Assembly (NCBI GenBank): GCA_949361645.1
Contig: OX442431.1
Coordinates: 1,257,696 to 1,321,695 of the forward strand
From: Spongilla lacustris
Taxonomy: Eukaryota > Porifera > Demospongiae > Spongillida > Spongillidae
Reading direction: 5' to 3'
DNA length: 64,000 bases
Below, in pieces: positions 1 through 12,367 of this stretch. The stretch's first letter is position 1. Every line of letters starts with the position of its first letter. A program made the translations under genes and the position numbers. A model generated the notes under the pieces. It had not been told where the DNA came from. It made no database searches and was given only the letters and a program-made list of their open reading frames with translations.

Positions 1-395
1 CATGTATTATGTACATTTAATTTAGCCCGCGCAAAAGTTACGTGCAAGTTCAACCTGCGTAGCCGGATGACAAGAATATCCTGACGTTTCTAAAAGTAGG
101 ACAGTGCTCTAGAAGCAGGTTTCCTTCCAGAATGTCCAGGATTTCTCTTTGGTCTTGAATGAAACGAAAGGGGTGGGGAAGTGAGGGGGTGGGGCTGCGA
201 TAGGTGCTTCTTTTGCAAGCAAGCAGCCAGCCAGGACCAAGTATCACGGAGTGCTGTTTGCAACTTACTGAAATTTGGCGTGGTTCTGCTGTTAAATGCT
301 CTTTGCGCCATCTTCCTGCAGTTCGTCGTATTTCATTAATAGCATGGCGCTCACTAAATAGAGCAAATACTATAGAAATTTGCAATTGCTTGGAG
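1..395. other. 5' flank of CRCP copy A, no gene seen
   Basis: I see no recognisable coding sequence. Reading frames on both strands run for up to about 120 codons but resemble no family I know, and one overlaps the first CRCP exon. The stretch probably holds the promoter and 5' UTR of CRCP copy A. No clear TATA box is visible. Confidence 0.4.
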
Positions 396-3018
396 ATGGA
401 AGTGTAAGCCATCAATGATTTTTATTTTGCCACCGACTTCATGTTTTGCCTTTAGGATCAACAATAACGCTGCCATTCTGTCCAATTTCGAGGTACTGTG
501 GATTTGAGCGAAAGTTGGCGCCGACGATGGTTTATATATGAACTTCGTCCTGGTGTGTCCGTTTCTGTGTAAGGTGTACAACCTGCTTGCAAGCTCACAG
601 CAGAACTATAAAGGAATAAAGGAAGCCTCTAATGCAGAGAACGTCGCCACCATTACCTTTGAGGTAAGTGACATTTCAACGTACTCAGTGCGGGCCATGA
701 ATATTTCTCTCCTTTGGCATCTTGCAGACAACGGAGTACCTTGGCAAAACTCCTTGCGTTAACCAGGTACAGTCGTCTAGAGTGATCAATTCCACAGAAT
801 AAAAACACAACTGGGGGGGGGGGGGCATTAAAAATGTAGATTCGGAAGAGCAATCAGCAGGGAAAATTTGGGGCCTTTTACTTTGCACCGTCCAGCACAT
901 ACAAACATATACGTACAATGTTCTATTATCTGTTGTCTGCTGATCAAATTATAAGCACAAGAATGAAAGGGTTACTGACTAGGAGTTAATTACAGCTATA
1001 AAACCATTGAATATGTGGCCACATGCATAAAAAATATTATTTTAACAAACTTCAGGAGTGTAGTTTCCATCTCATTTGTTATGGAGTATCCCACAATCAA
1101 GGAAAATTGTTTAATAGTTAATGATTGATATAAATAAAAGATACACAATACAACACAGGGATTATTTCATACACAGGCACACCATTTATAACAGGCTACA
1201 TCGTTATTCTTATGACTAATACACTATATACAGTAACTAAACCAAATTGCATGCTCTGCTTAGAAGAGCTCTGGCATTGCACCTCACCCGGGTTACGTTA
1301 ATGATTTATATTTTTTGAATTTATATTTATTTTTATAATAACAGTATATATATATATATTTTAATGTGAATACAGTACACTATATACACATATAATAAGT
1401 GAATAAAAATGAAAAAAGCAAACTTAGCAGAAATCAGCCATGCTGTCTGCTCTCGCCCTGGAACATGCAAGCGCAATTGTATCACCAATGAAATGTCTGT
1501 ATTTAGTGCTGTAGATCTGCTTCCCCAAGTACACATTATAGCTGAATGAAGTAGGGAGAAGTTCAGAAGGCATCTGAGCCAGTGAATGGTCTAACGATAG
1601 GGCTTATCATATTTCTCGGAAAGGAGTAAGGCTAGTCTCCTATAGACGATGGTAGCAGTGGGGCCCATACCACCTGAGGCAGAAAGAACACATGGAGAAA
1701 ATGAGACATGTTTGATTTTTTGAACTCGTTCATCATATGCTCAGCATTTTTCCAACCATTTTTATGGTAGCATTGAGGTAGAGAAGAGTTGATGTAACTC
1801 TGTGCAAAGGGATTCAAAACTCTTAGATCTCTATCTGTCCTTGCCCGAGAAGTTTGTAGCAGCAACATCGAGTAGTATGCAGAGGTGACCTTAATGCAGG
1901 TTCCAAAGTCATAGGAAACTGCAGTTATGTTCAGTTAAATCTTGTTATTTGAGGGGCTTTATGTTCTGCATTCAACGGTTTAGCCTCCTGTGATGGATTT
2001 ATCCATCATGAATTAATTAATTCCTGCAAACCACCCAGATGGCACTTGCAACTTTGTATGAAGTTTTATACATGTACCTTTTATATTTAGCCATCATCTA
2101 CTGCTACATTTAGCCATCATCTACTGTGACAGTAGACAGACAGAATAAGTCCAAACACATATGGCAGAAAGGTCAGCAGGTGCCAAGTACATCGCTTTGG
2201 TGACATATAACGTTGTTTCGTCCTCAAATACTTATTTAACAATGAAACAACTACTGTTACCACACGACCCTAGTATAGCAACCAGAATTTGGCTGCTTCT
2301 GTGTGGTTTTCCTTGATTGTGGGATGCCAGTATACTGTATGGTACCTGAGTATATTCATAATTACCCATGAGTTTAAGCCTTATACAATATATTCTGTTT
2401 ACTAATATTCTCCCGTTGGAATAAATGCATGTACATTCATAACTTGGTTTGGGTGGGGGGGGGGGGGGGGGGGAGGGCTTGACAGCGATCATAATCTGGT
2501 TTTTAGCACGGTAGAGAAAGTATAATTGAAAAGGTGACAATTTTCTGCTAAAACTCAATATAAAAATAGCAGTTAAATCAATCTTGTAATCTGATTTCTA
2601 AATTTAGTGTGTTTTACATCGCATTAAACCTTCTTTTTTGTAAGAGCTCCAAAGTTGTTGAAAGTTTTCTCAAAGCCTTAGCACCCTACAAGCTTAGTAG
2701 GTACGTCCCCTGCAGCAGGGAAGGCAATCTGACCCCTGCCTGCTCCCTCCCCTCCATCACTGTAGGTTAGAAAAGCTCCAGCTGCTGAATATCAGACCAG
2801 CATCATTGGTCGAGCTACATCTGGTATGTTGCTATGGCGACTCTCACGGGAGGCCCGGCCTACTAGCTCTGTTGCTATATTGGTGCCTTCTCTGGTCCAC
2901 ACATCAGGTCATAGAGGACATAGATGAGAGGCTGGGAGAGGAGCGCATAGGTCAGCTGCTGGACCTCATCGCTAAGCTGCTGCCTTCCTTGGAGCAGGGT
3001 ACCATGGAAACAGAGTGA
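396..3018 (+). CDS. CRCP: RNA polymerase III subunit RPC9 (CRCP/POLR3I), complete 7-exon copy A
   Basis: RPC9 pairs with RPC8 in the stalk of RNA polymerase III and helps initiation; the vertebrate protein is also called CGRP receptor component. Seven exons join in consistent phase with GT-AG borders: 396-403, 456-492, 574-663, 728-766, 2645-2700, 2766-2823 and 2908-3018. They give 132 residues, against about 148 in human. Family matches include the start MEV followed by NAAILSNFEV (human NSALLSNYEV), TITFETTEYLGKTPC (human TITYETLKYISKTPC), a helix ESFLKALAPYKLSR, and EKLQLLNIRP near the C-terminus. Exon 1 supplies only eight coding bases. The 1.9-kb intron 4 holds a minus-strand retroelement remnant and a poly-G tract. 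A second, 5'-truncated copy lies at 13787-17939. The C-terminus ends shortly after the last helix, without the human acidic tail. I am confident of the identity; expression of this copy rather than another is inference. Confidence 0.9.
1420..1870 (-). pseudogene. Retroelement C-terminal domain remnant in CRCP intron 4 (copy A)
   Basis: On the minus strand, broken frames carry LNPFAQSYINSSLPQCYHK and, further on, CTWGSRSTALNTDIS. This is the pattern of the C-terminal region (DVRVFNP, then a long gap, then SIMCxRG) that follows reverse transcriptase in many invertebrate retroelement proteins. A frameshift and missing pieces show it is dead. A better preserved version sits at the matching place in CRCP copy B, so the insertion predates the segmental duplication. 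Confidence 0.6.
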
Positions 3019-3654
3019 TGCGTGTCTCCATTTGTGCTGACGATGGTTGTGTATTGTACCAATGGCGTGTGTGGGGGAGGAGTATGTATAGGTGGTGGTT
3101 CACAAGTTTGTCATTTCACACCTTTGCAGTAGTAATCACACACATGCACAGGGACACACACATGCACACACACACAAGATGGGTGCAAGTTAGGGGTGCA
3201 CTCCCTCAATGTGCAGGTACACCACTACCCTGCAGAATATGAATAAACAGGCTATATACTACTGACACACTTGTCGGGCACCACCAATAAAGCAGCAAGC
3301 ACCCGATTGTGTGTTTTAGGTAGTTAAAAATTGTTTTCTCCTATCTTAGTACAGAGATCATTTTAATAAACACCTTATGGTGAGGTTCCTCCCCTCCCTC
3401 CTTCCCTACCTTGCTAGGCTGTAGCCAAGATTAACTTTAACTGTTGATATATGGAGTTATACTGCTGGTATCACAAAAAGAAGTTATGGATACTGGTCCC
3501 CAGACCAATAACTGATTGATATTACTCTGGGATACATAAAGCATTTCTCCCTCCCTCCCTCCTGCAAAGGTGGTGAATATGTGAGCAGTGATGAAGATCA
3601 CACGCAAGTCATTGTGCCAGACAACCATATCTCCTTCATGCCTGCAGGTCACAG

Positions 3655-6600
3655 CCTAGTGACCATGAGGATCTACAGCACATGGTGACCATGAGGATCT
3701 AGAGCACTTGGTGACCATGAGGATCTAGAACACATGGTGACCATGAGGATCTGGAGCACATGGTGACCATGAGGATCTAGAGCACTTGGTGACCATGAGG
3801 ATCTAGAGCACATGGTGACCATGAAGATCTAGAGCACATGGTGACCATGAAGATCTAGAGCACTTGGTGACCATGAGGATCTAGAGCACATGGTGACCAT
3901 GAGGATCTAGAGCATGTGGTGACCATGAGGATCTAGAGCACATGGTGACCATGAAGATCTAGAGCACATGGTGACCATGAAGATCTAGAGCACTTAGTGA
4001 CCATGAGGATCTAGAGCACATGGTGACCATGAGGATCTAGAGCACATGGTGACCATGAGGATCTAAAGCACTTGGTGACCATGAGGATCTAGAGCACTTG
4101 GTGACCATGAGGATCTAAAGCACATGGTGACCATGAGGATCTAGAGCACATGGTGACCATGAGGATCTAGAGCACATGGTGACCATGAGGATCTAGAGCA
4201 CTTGGTGACCATGAGAATCTAGAGCACATGGTGACCATGAGGATCTAAAGCACTTGGTGACCATGAGGATCTAGAGCACTTGGTGACCATGAGGATCTAA
4301 AGCACTTGGTGACCATGAGGATCTAAAGCACATGGTGACCATGAGGACCTAGAGCACTTGGTGACCATGAGGATCTAAAGCACTTGGTGACCATGAGGAT
4401 CTAAAGCACATGGTGACCATGAGGATCTAGAGCACATAGTGACCATGAGGATCTAGAGCACATGGTGACCATGAGGATCTAGAGCACATGGTGACCATGA
4501 GGATCTAGAGCACATGGTGACCATGAGGATCTAGAGCACTTGGTGACCATGAGAATCTAGAGCACATGGTGACCATGAGGATCTAAAGCACATGGTGACC
4601 ATGAGGATCTAGAGCACTTGGTGACCATGAGGATCTAGAGCACTTGGTGACCATGAGGATCTAGAGCACTTGATGACCATGAGGATCTAGAGCACTTAGT
4701 GACCATGAGGATCTAGAGCACTTAGTGACCATGAGGACCTAGAGCACATGGTGACCATGAGGATCTAGAGCACGTGGTGACCATGAGGATCTAGAGCACA
4801 TGGTGACCATGAGGATCAAGAGCACATGGTGACCATGAGAATCTAGAGCACTTGGTGACCATGAGGATCTAGAGCACATGGTGACCATGAGGATCTAGAG
4901 CACATGGTGACCATGAGGATCAAGAGCACATGGTGACCATGAGGATCTAGAGCACATGGTGACCATGAGGACCTAGAGCACATGGTGACCATGAGGACCT
5001 AGAGCACATGGTGACCATGAGGATCTAGAGCACATGGTGACCATGAGGATCTAGAGCACATGGTGACCATGAGGACCTAGAGCACATGGTGACCATGAGA
5101 TCTAGAGCACATGGTGACCATGAGGATCTAGAGCACATGGTGACCATGAGGATCTAGAGCACATGGTGACCATGAGGACCTAGAGCACATGGTGACCATG
5201 AGATCTAGAGCACATGGTGACCATGAGGACCTAGAGCACATGGTGACCATGAGATCTAGAGCACATGGTGACCATGAGGACCTAGAGCACATGGTGACCA
5301 TGAGATCTAGAGCACGTGGTGACCATGAGGATCTAGAGCACATGGTGACCATGAGGATCAAGAGCACATGGTGACCATGAGAATCTAGAGCACTTGGTGA
5401 CCATGAGGATCTAGAGCACATGGTGACCATGAGGATCTAGAGCACATGGTGACCATGAGGACCTAGAGCACATGGTGACCATGAGATCTAGAGCACATGG
5501 TGACCATGAGATCTAGAGCACATGGTGACCATGAGATCTAGAGCACATGGTGACCATGAGATCTAGAGCACGTGGTGACCATGAGGATCTAGAGCACATG
5601 GTGACCATGAGGACCTAGAGCACATGGTGACCATGAGATCTAGAGCACATGGTGACCATGAGGACCTAGAGCACATGGTGACCATGAGGACCTAGAGCAC
5701 ATGGTGACCATGAGATCTAGAGCACATGGTGACCATGAGATCTAGAGCACATGGTGACCATGAGGACCTAGAGCACATGGTGACCATGAGATCTAGAGCA
5801 CATGGTGACCATGAGGACCTAGAGCACATGGTGACCATGAGGACCTAGAGCACATGGTGACCATGAGATCTAGAGCACATGGTGACCATGAGGACCTAGA
5901 GCACATGGTGACCATGAGATCTAGAGCACATGGTGACCATGAGGATCTAGAACACATGGTGACCATAAGGATCTGGAGCACATGCCGATGGTGACCATGA
6001 GGATCTAGAGCACTTGGTGACCATGAGGATCTAGAGCACGTGGTGACCATGAGGATCTAGAGCACATGGTGACCATGAGGACCTAGAGCACATGGTGACC
6101 ATGAGATCTAGAGCACATGGTGACCATGAGGACCTAGAGCACATGGTGACCATGAGGACCTAGAGCACATGGTGACCATGAGATCTAGAGCACATGGTGA
6201 CCATGAGATCTAGAGCACATGGTGACCATGAGGACCTAGAGCACATGGTGACCATGAGATCTAGAGCACATGGTGACCATGAGGACCTAGAGCACATGGT
6301 GACCATGAGGACCTAGAGCACATGGTGACCATGAGATCTAGAGCACATGGTGACCATGAGGACCTAGAGCACATGATGACCATGAGATCTAGAGCACATG
6401 GTGACCATGAGGACCTAGAGCACATGGTGACCATGAGGACCTAGAGCACATGGTGACCATGAGATCTAGAGCACATGGTGACCATGAGATCTAGAGCACA
6501 TGGTGACCATGAGGACCTAGAGCACATGGTGACCATGAGATCTAGAGCACATGGTGACCATGAGGACCTAGAGCACATGGTGACCATGAGGACCTAGAGC

Positions 6601-6909
6601 ACATGGTGACCATGAGATCTAGAGCACATGGTGACCATGAGGATCTAGAGCACATGGTGACCATGAGATCTAGAGCACATGGTGACCATGAGATCTAGAG
6701 CACATGGTGACCATGAGGATCTAGAGCACATGGTGACCATGAGGACCTAGAGCACATGGTGACCATGAGATCTAGAGCACATGGTGACCATGAGATCTAG
6801 AGCACATGGTGACCATGAGGATCTAGAGCACATGGTGACCATGAGGATCTAGAGCACATGGTGACCATGAGATCTAGAGCACATGGTGACCATGAGATCT
6901 AGAGCACAT
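3655..6909. repeat. 26-bp minisatellite, roughly 125 units
   Basis: The array repeats a 25-26-bp unit that combines CATGGTGACCATGAG with GATCTAGAGCA. The first half is mostly 26-bp units with a CACTTGGTGACC variant. From about 5080 a 25-bp form (GAGATCT) and a GAGGACCT form mix in patches, as expected from unequal exchange of higher-order blocks. Each unit carries the one-base-spaced palindrome CATGGT-G-ACCATG. The same array, only about nine units long, follows CRCP copy B. Frames that stay open through the array reflect the repeat and are not genes. Confidence 0.95.
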
Positions 6910-7464
6910 GTTTTTATTTACTTGTTTTTCATTATTGGATGCTTTCAACAGTCACGCTACATCTAAATATATTCACTTAGCAATAGACATTTCATCACTA
7001 TTAATTTTATATACCCCAATAGAGAGTACTTTGCATTTAAAAATGCAGAAAGGACCATCAAATAATAGCCTCCGACGTTGCAATTATGATACCATAGAGA
7101 AACACTGATCACTTTGCTACAATCTGAACTTGGTATATATGTCATTTACATAGTAATCATGTACATCTACATGTCATAACCAGAAATAACTTAGCCATGG
7201 ATGATACATATTGTTCAGTACATAAACAATGTTATACTCAGTATTAGTACTGATACCAGTGAAACTTTTACTCTCTCCAGCTCTCTTGATATGACAGCAC
7301 CACCATCTGTTCCTTTATTACAGTGTTCTGTAAATTAAAGTGATCTGTGTCAACTCAACAGTATCCATGTAGATATGTTTCATACTCTGGCAGTAGTGTA
7401 TCAGTGAATTCGTCATCATCACATACGTGACTATTGAGGTCACCTCACTCCATGCACCAGGGGA
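6910..7464. other. AT-rich spacer, nothing recognised
   Basis: This stretch separates two minisatellite arrays. Only short open frames without family resemblance are present. Confidence 0.5.
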
Positions 7465-8215
7465 ATAGTAGGTAAGGGGAGGAGTAGGGGTAGTATGTAA
7501 GGGGGGAGGAGTAGGGGTAGTGGTAGGTAAGGGGAGGAGTAGGGGTAGTGGTAGGTAAGGGGAGGAGTAGGGGTAGTGGTAGGTAAGGGGAGGAGTAGGG
7601 GTAGTATGTAAGGGGGGAGGAGTAGGGGTAGTGGTAGGTAAGGGGAGGAGTAGGGGTAGTGGTAGGTAAGGGGAGGAGTAGGGGTAGTGGTAGGTAAGGG
7701 GAGGAGTAGGGGTAGTGGTAGGTAAGGGGAGGAGTAGGGGTAGTATGTAAGGGGGGAGGAGTAGGGGTAGTAGGTAAGGGGAGGAGTAGAGGTAGTGGTA
7801 GGTAAGGGGAGGAGTAGGGTAGTAGTAGGTAAGGGGAGGAGTAGGGTAGTAGTAGGTAAGGGGAGGAGTAGGGGTAGTAGTAGGTAAGGGGAGGAGTAGG
7901 GGTAGTAGTAGGTAAGGGGAGGAGTAGGGGTAGTAGTAGGTAAGGGGAGGAGTAGCGGTAGTAGTAGGTAAGGGGAGGAGTATGGGTAGTATGTAAGGGG
8001 GAGGAGTAGGGGTAGTGGTAGGTAAGGGGAGGAGTAGGGGTAGTGGTGGGTAAGGGGAGGAGTAGGGGTAGTAGTAGGTAAGGGGAGGAGTAGGGGTAGT
8101 AGTAGGTAAGGGGAGGAGTAGGGGTAGTAGTAGGTAAGGGGAGGAGTAGGGGTAGTAGTAGGTAAGGGGAGGAGTAGGGGTAGCTGTGGGTAAGGAGAGG
8201 AGTAGGGGTAATAGG
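7465..8215. repeat. 28-bp purine-rich minisatellite
   Basis: About 27 units of GGTAGGTAAGGGGAGGAGTA plus GGGGTAGT are present, with variants lacking one TAG or carrying an extra G run. The strand is almost pure purine plus T. A degenerate continuation lies at 8355-8455. Long proline/tyrosine-rich frames on the minus strand arise from the repeat. Confidence 0.93.
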
Positions 8216-8525
8216 TCCAGGGAGCTATGCCCCCCCCCACCCTCCGAGCTGAATTGGTTGCAAGCAGACAACACCCCCATAGTAATATTTGGCTGTCAAA
8301 TGGCACTCCCTTACCCTATCCTGGCCCCACCCTTCAAAAAATGCTGGGGACGCCCATGGTAGTAGGTAAGGAGAGGAATAGGGGTAGTAGTAGGGGTAGT
8401 GGTACCTAGGTATTGGGAGGGGTAGGGGTAGTAGTAGGTAAGGGGAGGAGCAGGGTACATAAGGGTGTGCAGGTATCTCGTCTGCCATTACACACACCTA
8501 CCATTAGAGTACCAAGCTTCCCTAT

Positions 8526-9028
8526 GTGGTTGTAGGAGGCATCACAAAAGAAAGGTTTATCATGTAGAAACTCACCTATTTTTTTCTATGCACACTCAGT
8601 GCCTTGTTAAGCAATGCACCTGCACTAACTTCACAAACAGCTAACCTTTTGTGGTAACCATGGGTGGATTTTGCAAAAGGCAAATCATGTACATGTATCT
8701 ACAAAACACCTACTGTAGAATACCAGATTTAACGACCCCCCCCCCCCCTCCGCCCCCTTACGTGAGGCCCAAAAAAGTGGTTGTAGGAGGCATCACAAAA
8801 GAAAGGTTTATCATGTAGAAACTCACCTATTTTTTTTCTATGCACACTCAGTGCCTTGTTAAGCAATGCACCTGCACTAACTTCACAAACAGCTAACCTT
8901 TTGTGGTAACCATGGGTGGATTTTGCAAAAGGCAAATCATGTACATGTATCTACAAAACACCTACTGTAGAATACCAGATTTAACGACCCCCCCCCCCTC
9001 CGCCCCCTTACGTGAGGCCCAAAAAAAT
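8526..9028. repeat. Tandem direct duplication of a 250-bp block
   Basis: Bases 8526-8776 and 8777-9028 are almost identical. Both start near GTGGTTGTAGGAGGCATCAC and end with a poly-C tract followed by CTCCGCCCCCTTACGTGAGG. They differ mainly in the length of the T and C runs, so the duplication is recent. No coding content was recognised. Confidence 0.9.
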
Positions 9029-9864
9029 AGCATGTTTTTGAAACGAGCGTATTTCCAAAACCCATCACGCCACCACGTACCTTTTTCAAACACACATAGT
9101 AGTACCAATTCTTTCTTGAAAGATCTAACCGTTTGGGATTGCAATAACATGCTTCACTATAGGCACGGTCCCACAGCTTACGTGGTTTGGGACAGTCATG
9201 TATTTCCAACCGCTCGTCTCTAAACGCGGAGAATTGGTGTATATTTACCTGCAACACAAATACGCTGTCTCTATTACTTTAACCTGTTGGTTTGAGGAGA
9301 AAAAAACCATTGACTTTGACCATCCACTTCGCTCCGCCATTTGTTACTTCGGTTCCGATACATGTATGTAACTCTCGACAACCACAAAACCGCCGATGTG
9401 AAATTGTGCAAAACCCACAAGTGTACAGTGTTTGCTCGCGACCGCCAGGCCACCGTAAAAAAGACTAGTACGAAGTCATTCATTATAAACTTTAGGTGGT
9501 GGCAGTTATTTCTACCGAGGCAACAGGAGGAAACCTAAAACCCTAGAATTTTAAAGATCTGCAGGTGGGTCGATCACCATAATCCCGGAGCGCGAGCACG
9601 GCTCATTTTGTATGTATAGTTTCAAAGATCTATGATTGCACGCATGCTACGTCCGCTCTCTCAGCAAGCGACGGTTCCAGTTTATATAATTATATATAAT
9701 TATATATATTTGGGGGGGGGGGGGGGGGGGGGGGGGGGGCGGCGTAGTCCGCTTCCCTGCATCGTTACTATTCTAAACCCAGAGCTAGGAGGCCCCGCCT
9801 CGCGCGAGTTATTTGTTATGGGACTGTTTGTGACTATATCCTATAAGATATATACGGATGGGCG
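9029..9864. other. 5' flank of synthase copy 1
   Basis: No gene was recognised. The stretch carries a TA-rich run followed by a G tract of about 28 bases at 9712-9739, and then the immediate upstream sequence of the glutathionylspermidine synthase gene. Confidence 0.5.
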
Positions 9865-11904
9865 ATGGTAGTGACTGAGTTCTCTCCCACTAATTACAAC
9901 TTCTCCCAAAAGGCTAGGAGGATGAGTAATGAAGGTGCCAAGATAGCCCCATTGGTGCGGGCCAGCGTGACACTTCCACCAGATCACAGCAACAAACACG
10001 ACTGGATGGACCACAGCCTGCCTTACGTGAAGGTGTTTTACAGCCTGTACGGCACCAATCTGGTCACCTCTCCCGATCAGAAAACTACCACCTACCTACA
10101 GATTCCATCATCTACACATGCAGCCCTGTGCAAGGCTACAACAGAGTTGCATTCAATGTTTGTCAAAGCCACTGAGCACGTGATTAGGACCCCAGAACTA
10201 TGGCCTGCCTTTGGGTTCCCCTCCCAGTACTGGCGCAAAGCTATGTATTCCTTCTTTACTGGTGATAAAGTCATCTCCGGCCGTTTCGACTTTTCCATCA
10301 CACCAGAGCATGGCATTAAATGCTTTGAATACAATGCTGACAATGCTGCCTGCCTGATGGAGTGCGGGCTTGTCCAGGATGCATGGTCGAAGGCTGTGGG
10401 TATTGGAGGTGTGGGTGTGGATGCAGGTATTGGCTGTGAGGAGAGGCTTGTGAATGCTTGGCGCCTTCTCAACCTGCCCAAAGGTACTCTTGTGCACTTT
10501 CTACATGATAACATAGGTGAGGAAAGATACCACACCTTGTACATGATGCATGTCGCTCAGAAGGCTGGCTTTGTTGGAAAATGTGTTTCGAATGTGGACA
10601 ACTTTACCTTTGATGAAAATGGGTACATCTTGGATGATGAGAAGAAGTTGGTAAAATATGTCTGGAAGACATGGTCCTGCACCACACTGCTCTCACAGTG
10701 GAATGGAGAGCCGATTAGAACTTCAGGCACAGTTCGTCTCATAGACATTTGCCTCAATGACGATGTGATGGTTTTTGAGCCATGGTGGTCAGCCATCCCT
10801 GCAACCAAGGCCATCCTTCCAGTGCTGAGCGAGATGTTTCCTGACCACCCAAACCTTTTGCACTCCTCCAGGGAGGTGACTGACAGGCTAAAGAAAACAG
10901 GGTATGTGGCAAAACCAGTGAATGGAAGATGTGGTGAGAACATAGTACTACATAATCCTGTTACAACTGCTGAGCCGGAAGTGGTTGAATCTACAGACTG
11001 GAGATTCAAAAATAACCAGTATGTGTACCAAGAACTGTGCAAATTGCCCATGGTTGACGGGGAGTATGTTCAGGTGAATGCATTCAGTGTGGCTGGACAC
11101 TATGCAGGGACTGTGCTGAGGGTGGAAAAGAACGTAATCATGAGCGTTGAATCTTCTGCTATAGCACTGCGCGTTGTTGATGATGGCTCGGGCACTCCCC
11201 TTCCAACAAGTGAAATAGTTAATCCTCACCAACACACAGAAGAGAAGAAAGTTGCGCCTGTTGAGACTATCGATGGCACTGGACCTGACACCCTCGCTGG
11301 ACAGCCAGCGCCCTTTGGAGCCATTATGGGATATGCACCTGGGGGAATCCCTGCCTACTCCTGCGACTACAACACTATAGATAGAACAGTGTATTCATCG
11401 CGACTGCACTTTCGTCATCGAGTGGGCAAATTGTACTACGGGTCCCGATATCAGTGTGTAGAGTTTGCCCGGCGCTGGTTGATTCACACGGCTGGTGTGA
11501 CATTTAGTGAAGTTGGTATGGCCTACGATATATTCGACATGCCACATGCGATAAGGGTGAAGGACGAAGCAAAGATTCCTTGGACAAACATTCCAAATGG
11601 ATCTACTGAGCGCCCTGTGCCTGGTGCTGTTCTGATCTGGAATGAAGGAGGTGAATTTCGCCGAACAGGTCATATCGCTATTGTGGTGGATGTGTCTGAT
11701 GAATGGGTAAGAGTAGCAGAACAGAATGTGGGGGACACCTACTGGCCACGTGGTCAGAACTGGGCACGTCAGTTGGCTGTGGAGTATGACAAAGCTAAGG
11801 GCACGTACTTCATTCAGGAAGTAAATGGAAGTGTGAGAGGATGGAAACACCTTCCAAAAGACTTTGTTCCTGATCCAGTGCCCTTGCCAAAGGAATCATC
11901 GTGA
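9865..11904 (+). CDS. Bifunctional glutathionylspermidine synthetase/amidase, copy 1, domains in reversed order
   Basis: The synthetase couples glutathione to spermidine using ATP and the amidase reverses it. The frame is open for 679 codons from 9865; the ATG at 9922 (residue 20) is the likelier start, giving 660 residues. Residues about 75-450 match the E. coli and trypanosomatid synthetase: ELHSMFVKATEHV, GRFDFSITPEHGIKCFEYNAD, RLIDICLNDDVMVFEPWWS, the ATP-grasp segment KTGYVAKPVNGRCGENI (about 344-360) and LPMVDGEYVQVNAF. Residues about 490-665 match the CHAP amidase: FGAIMGYAPGGIPAYSCDYN, YQCVEFARRW with the expected nucleophile Cys531, and TGHIAIVV with the expected His603. E. coli GspSA has the amidase first, so the order here is swapped. 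There are no introns, unlike the neighbours. Both active sites look complete. A near-identical copy in inverse orientation lies at 19603-21373. Identity is firm; the role in this animal is unknown. Confidence 0.93.
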   Translation: MVVTEFSPTNYNFSQKARRMSNEGAKIAPLVRASVTLPPDHSNKHDWMDHSLPYVKVFYSLYGTNLVTSPDQKTTTYLQIPSSTHAALCKATTELHSMFVKATEHVIRTPELWPAFGFPSQYWRKAMYSFFTGDKVISGRFDFSITPEHGIKCFEYNADNAACLMECGLVQDAWSKAVGIGGVGVDAGIGCEERLVNAWRLLNLPKGTLVHFLHDNIGEERYHTLYMMHVAQKAGFVGKCVSNVDNFTFDENGYILDDEKKLVKYVWKTWSCTTLLSQWNGEPIRTSGTVRLIDICLNDDVMVFEPWWSAIPATKAILPVLSEMFPDHPNLLHSSREVTDRLKKTGYVAKPVNGRCGENIVLHNPVTTAEPEVVESTDWRFKNNQYVYQELCKLPMVDGEYVQVNAFSVAGHYAGTVLRVEKNVIMSVESSAIALRVVDDGSGTPLPTSEIVNPHQHTEEKKVAPVETIDGTGPDTLAGQPAPFGAIMGYAPGGIPAYSCDYNTIDRTVYSSRLHFRHRVGKLYYGSRYQCVEFARRWLIHTAGVTFSEVGMAYDIFDMPHAIRVKDEAKIPWTNIPNGSTERPVPGAVLIWNEGGEFRRTGHIAIVVDVSDEWVRVAEQNVGDTYWPRGQNWARQLAVEYDKAKGTYFIQEVNGSVRGWKHLPKDFVPDPVPLPKESS

Positions 11905-12367
11905 AGACACATAGTAGCCGGCACTGGATCTTAACTGCATTGTTCTTTTTTTTTTTTTATGCTTTCAAAATTCAATGATATTATACAAACCCATAAATAA
12001 TAAAATAAATAATAATATATAGTTAACTGCATTGTTCATGCACGTATTGTTTGTCCCAAGTCTTAATTCATTGTCCTAGTCCATACATTTGAAATAGCTA
12101 TAGGTTATTATTTAATAGTTATAATTAATGTACACATAACACTAAGAAAAGTTATTCTATGACCTACAGAGCAATGTATGTCTATCCAATGCCATGTGTA
12201 GCCAGATAGCAGTAATAGCTTCCAATGCAGCATTCGTGCAACCCTCATCTGAACTTGGAACATGTTTGGCTTTGCTCATGTGCTGTTCAAAATCTCAGGC
12301 CACTCACTACCCAATTTGATGGCAAACTAGAGCTCTTATAAGGGTACAATACTGGAGCTCTTATAAG
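11905..12367. other. 3' flank of synthase copy 1, shared in inverted form with copy 2
   Basis: The sequence after the stop, including a run near CTAGTCCATACATTTGAAAT and the ACATGTTTGGCTT segment, is found in reverse complement at 19195-19600. The homology runs into a minisatellite built on GAGCTCTTATAAGGGTACAA, which is present at both sites. No further gene is seen here. Confidence 0.7.

Noticed and set aside
50..415. 121-codon minus-strand frame at the left edge
   Set aside because: It has no family resemblance and overlaps CRCP exon 1.
5128..6050. Open frames through the 26-bp minisatellite (MVTMCSRSSWSP repeats)
   Set aside because: They exist on both strands and follow the repeat unit exactly, with no other coding signal.
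3655..6909. CRISPR array
   Set aside because: Units are contiguous without unique spacers, and the context is eukaryotic.
7318..8306. Long Pro/Tyr/Ser-rich minus-strand frames resembling structural proteins
   Set aside because: They are translations of the 28-bp purine array; overlapping frames are equally open.
9865..11904. Bacterial contamination as the source of the synthase gene
   Set aside because: Copies share flanks with minisatellites and sit among intron-containing animal genes. A misjoin is not fully excluded at copy 2 because of the gap.
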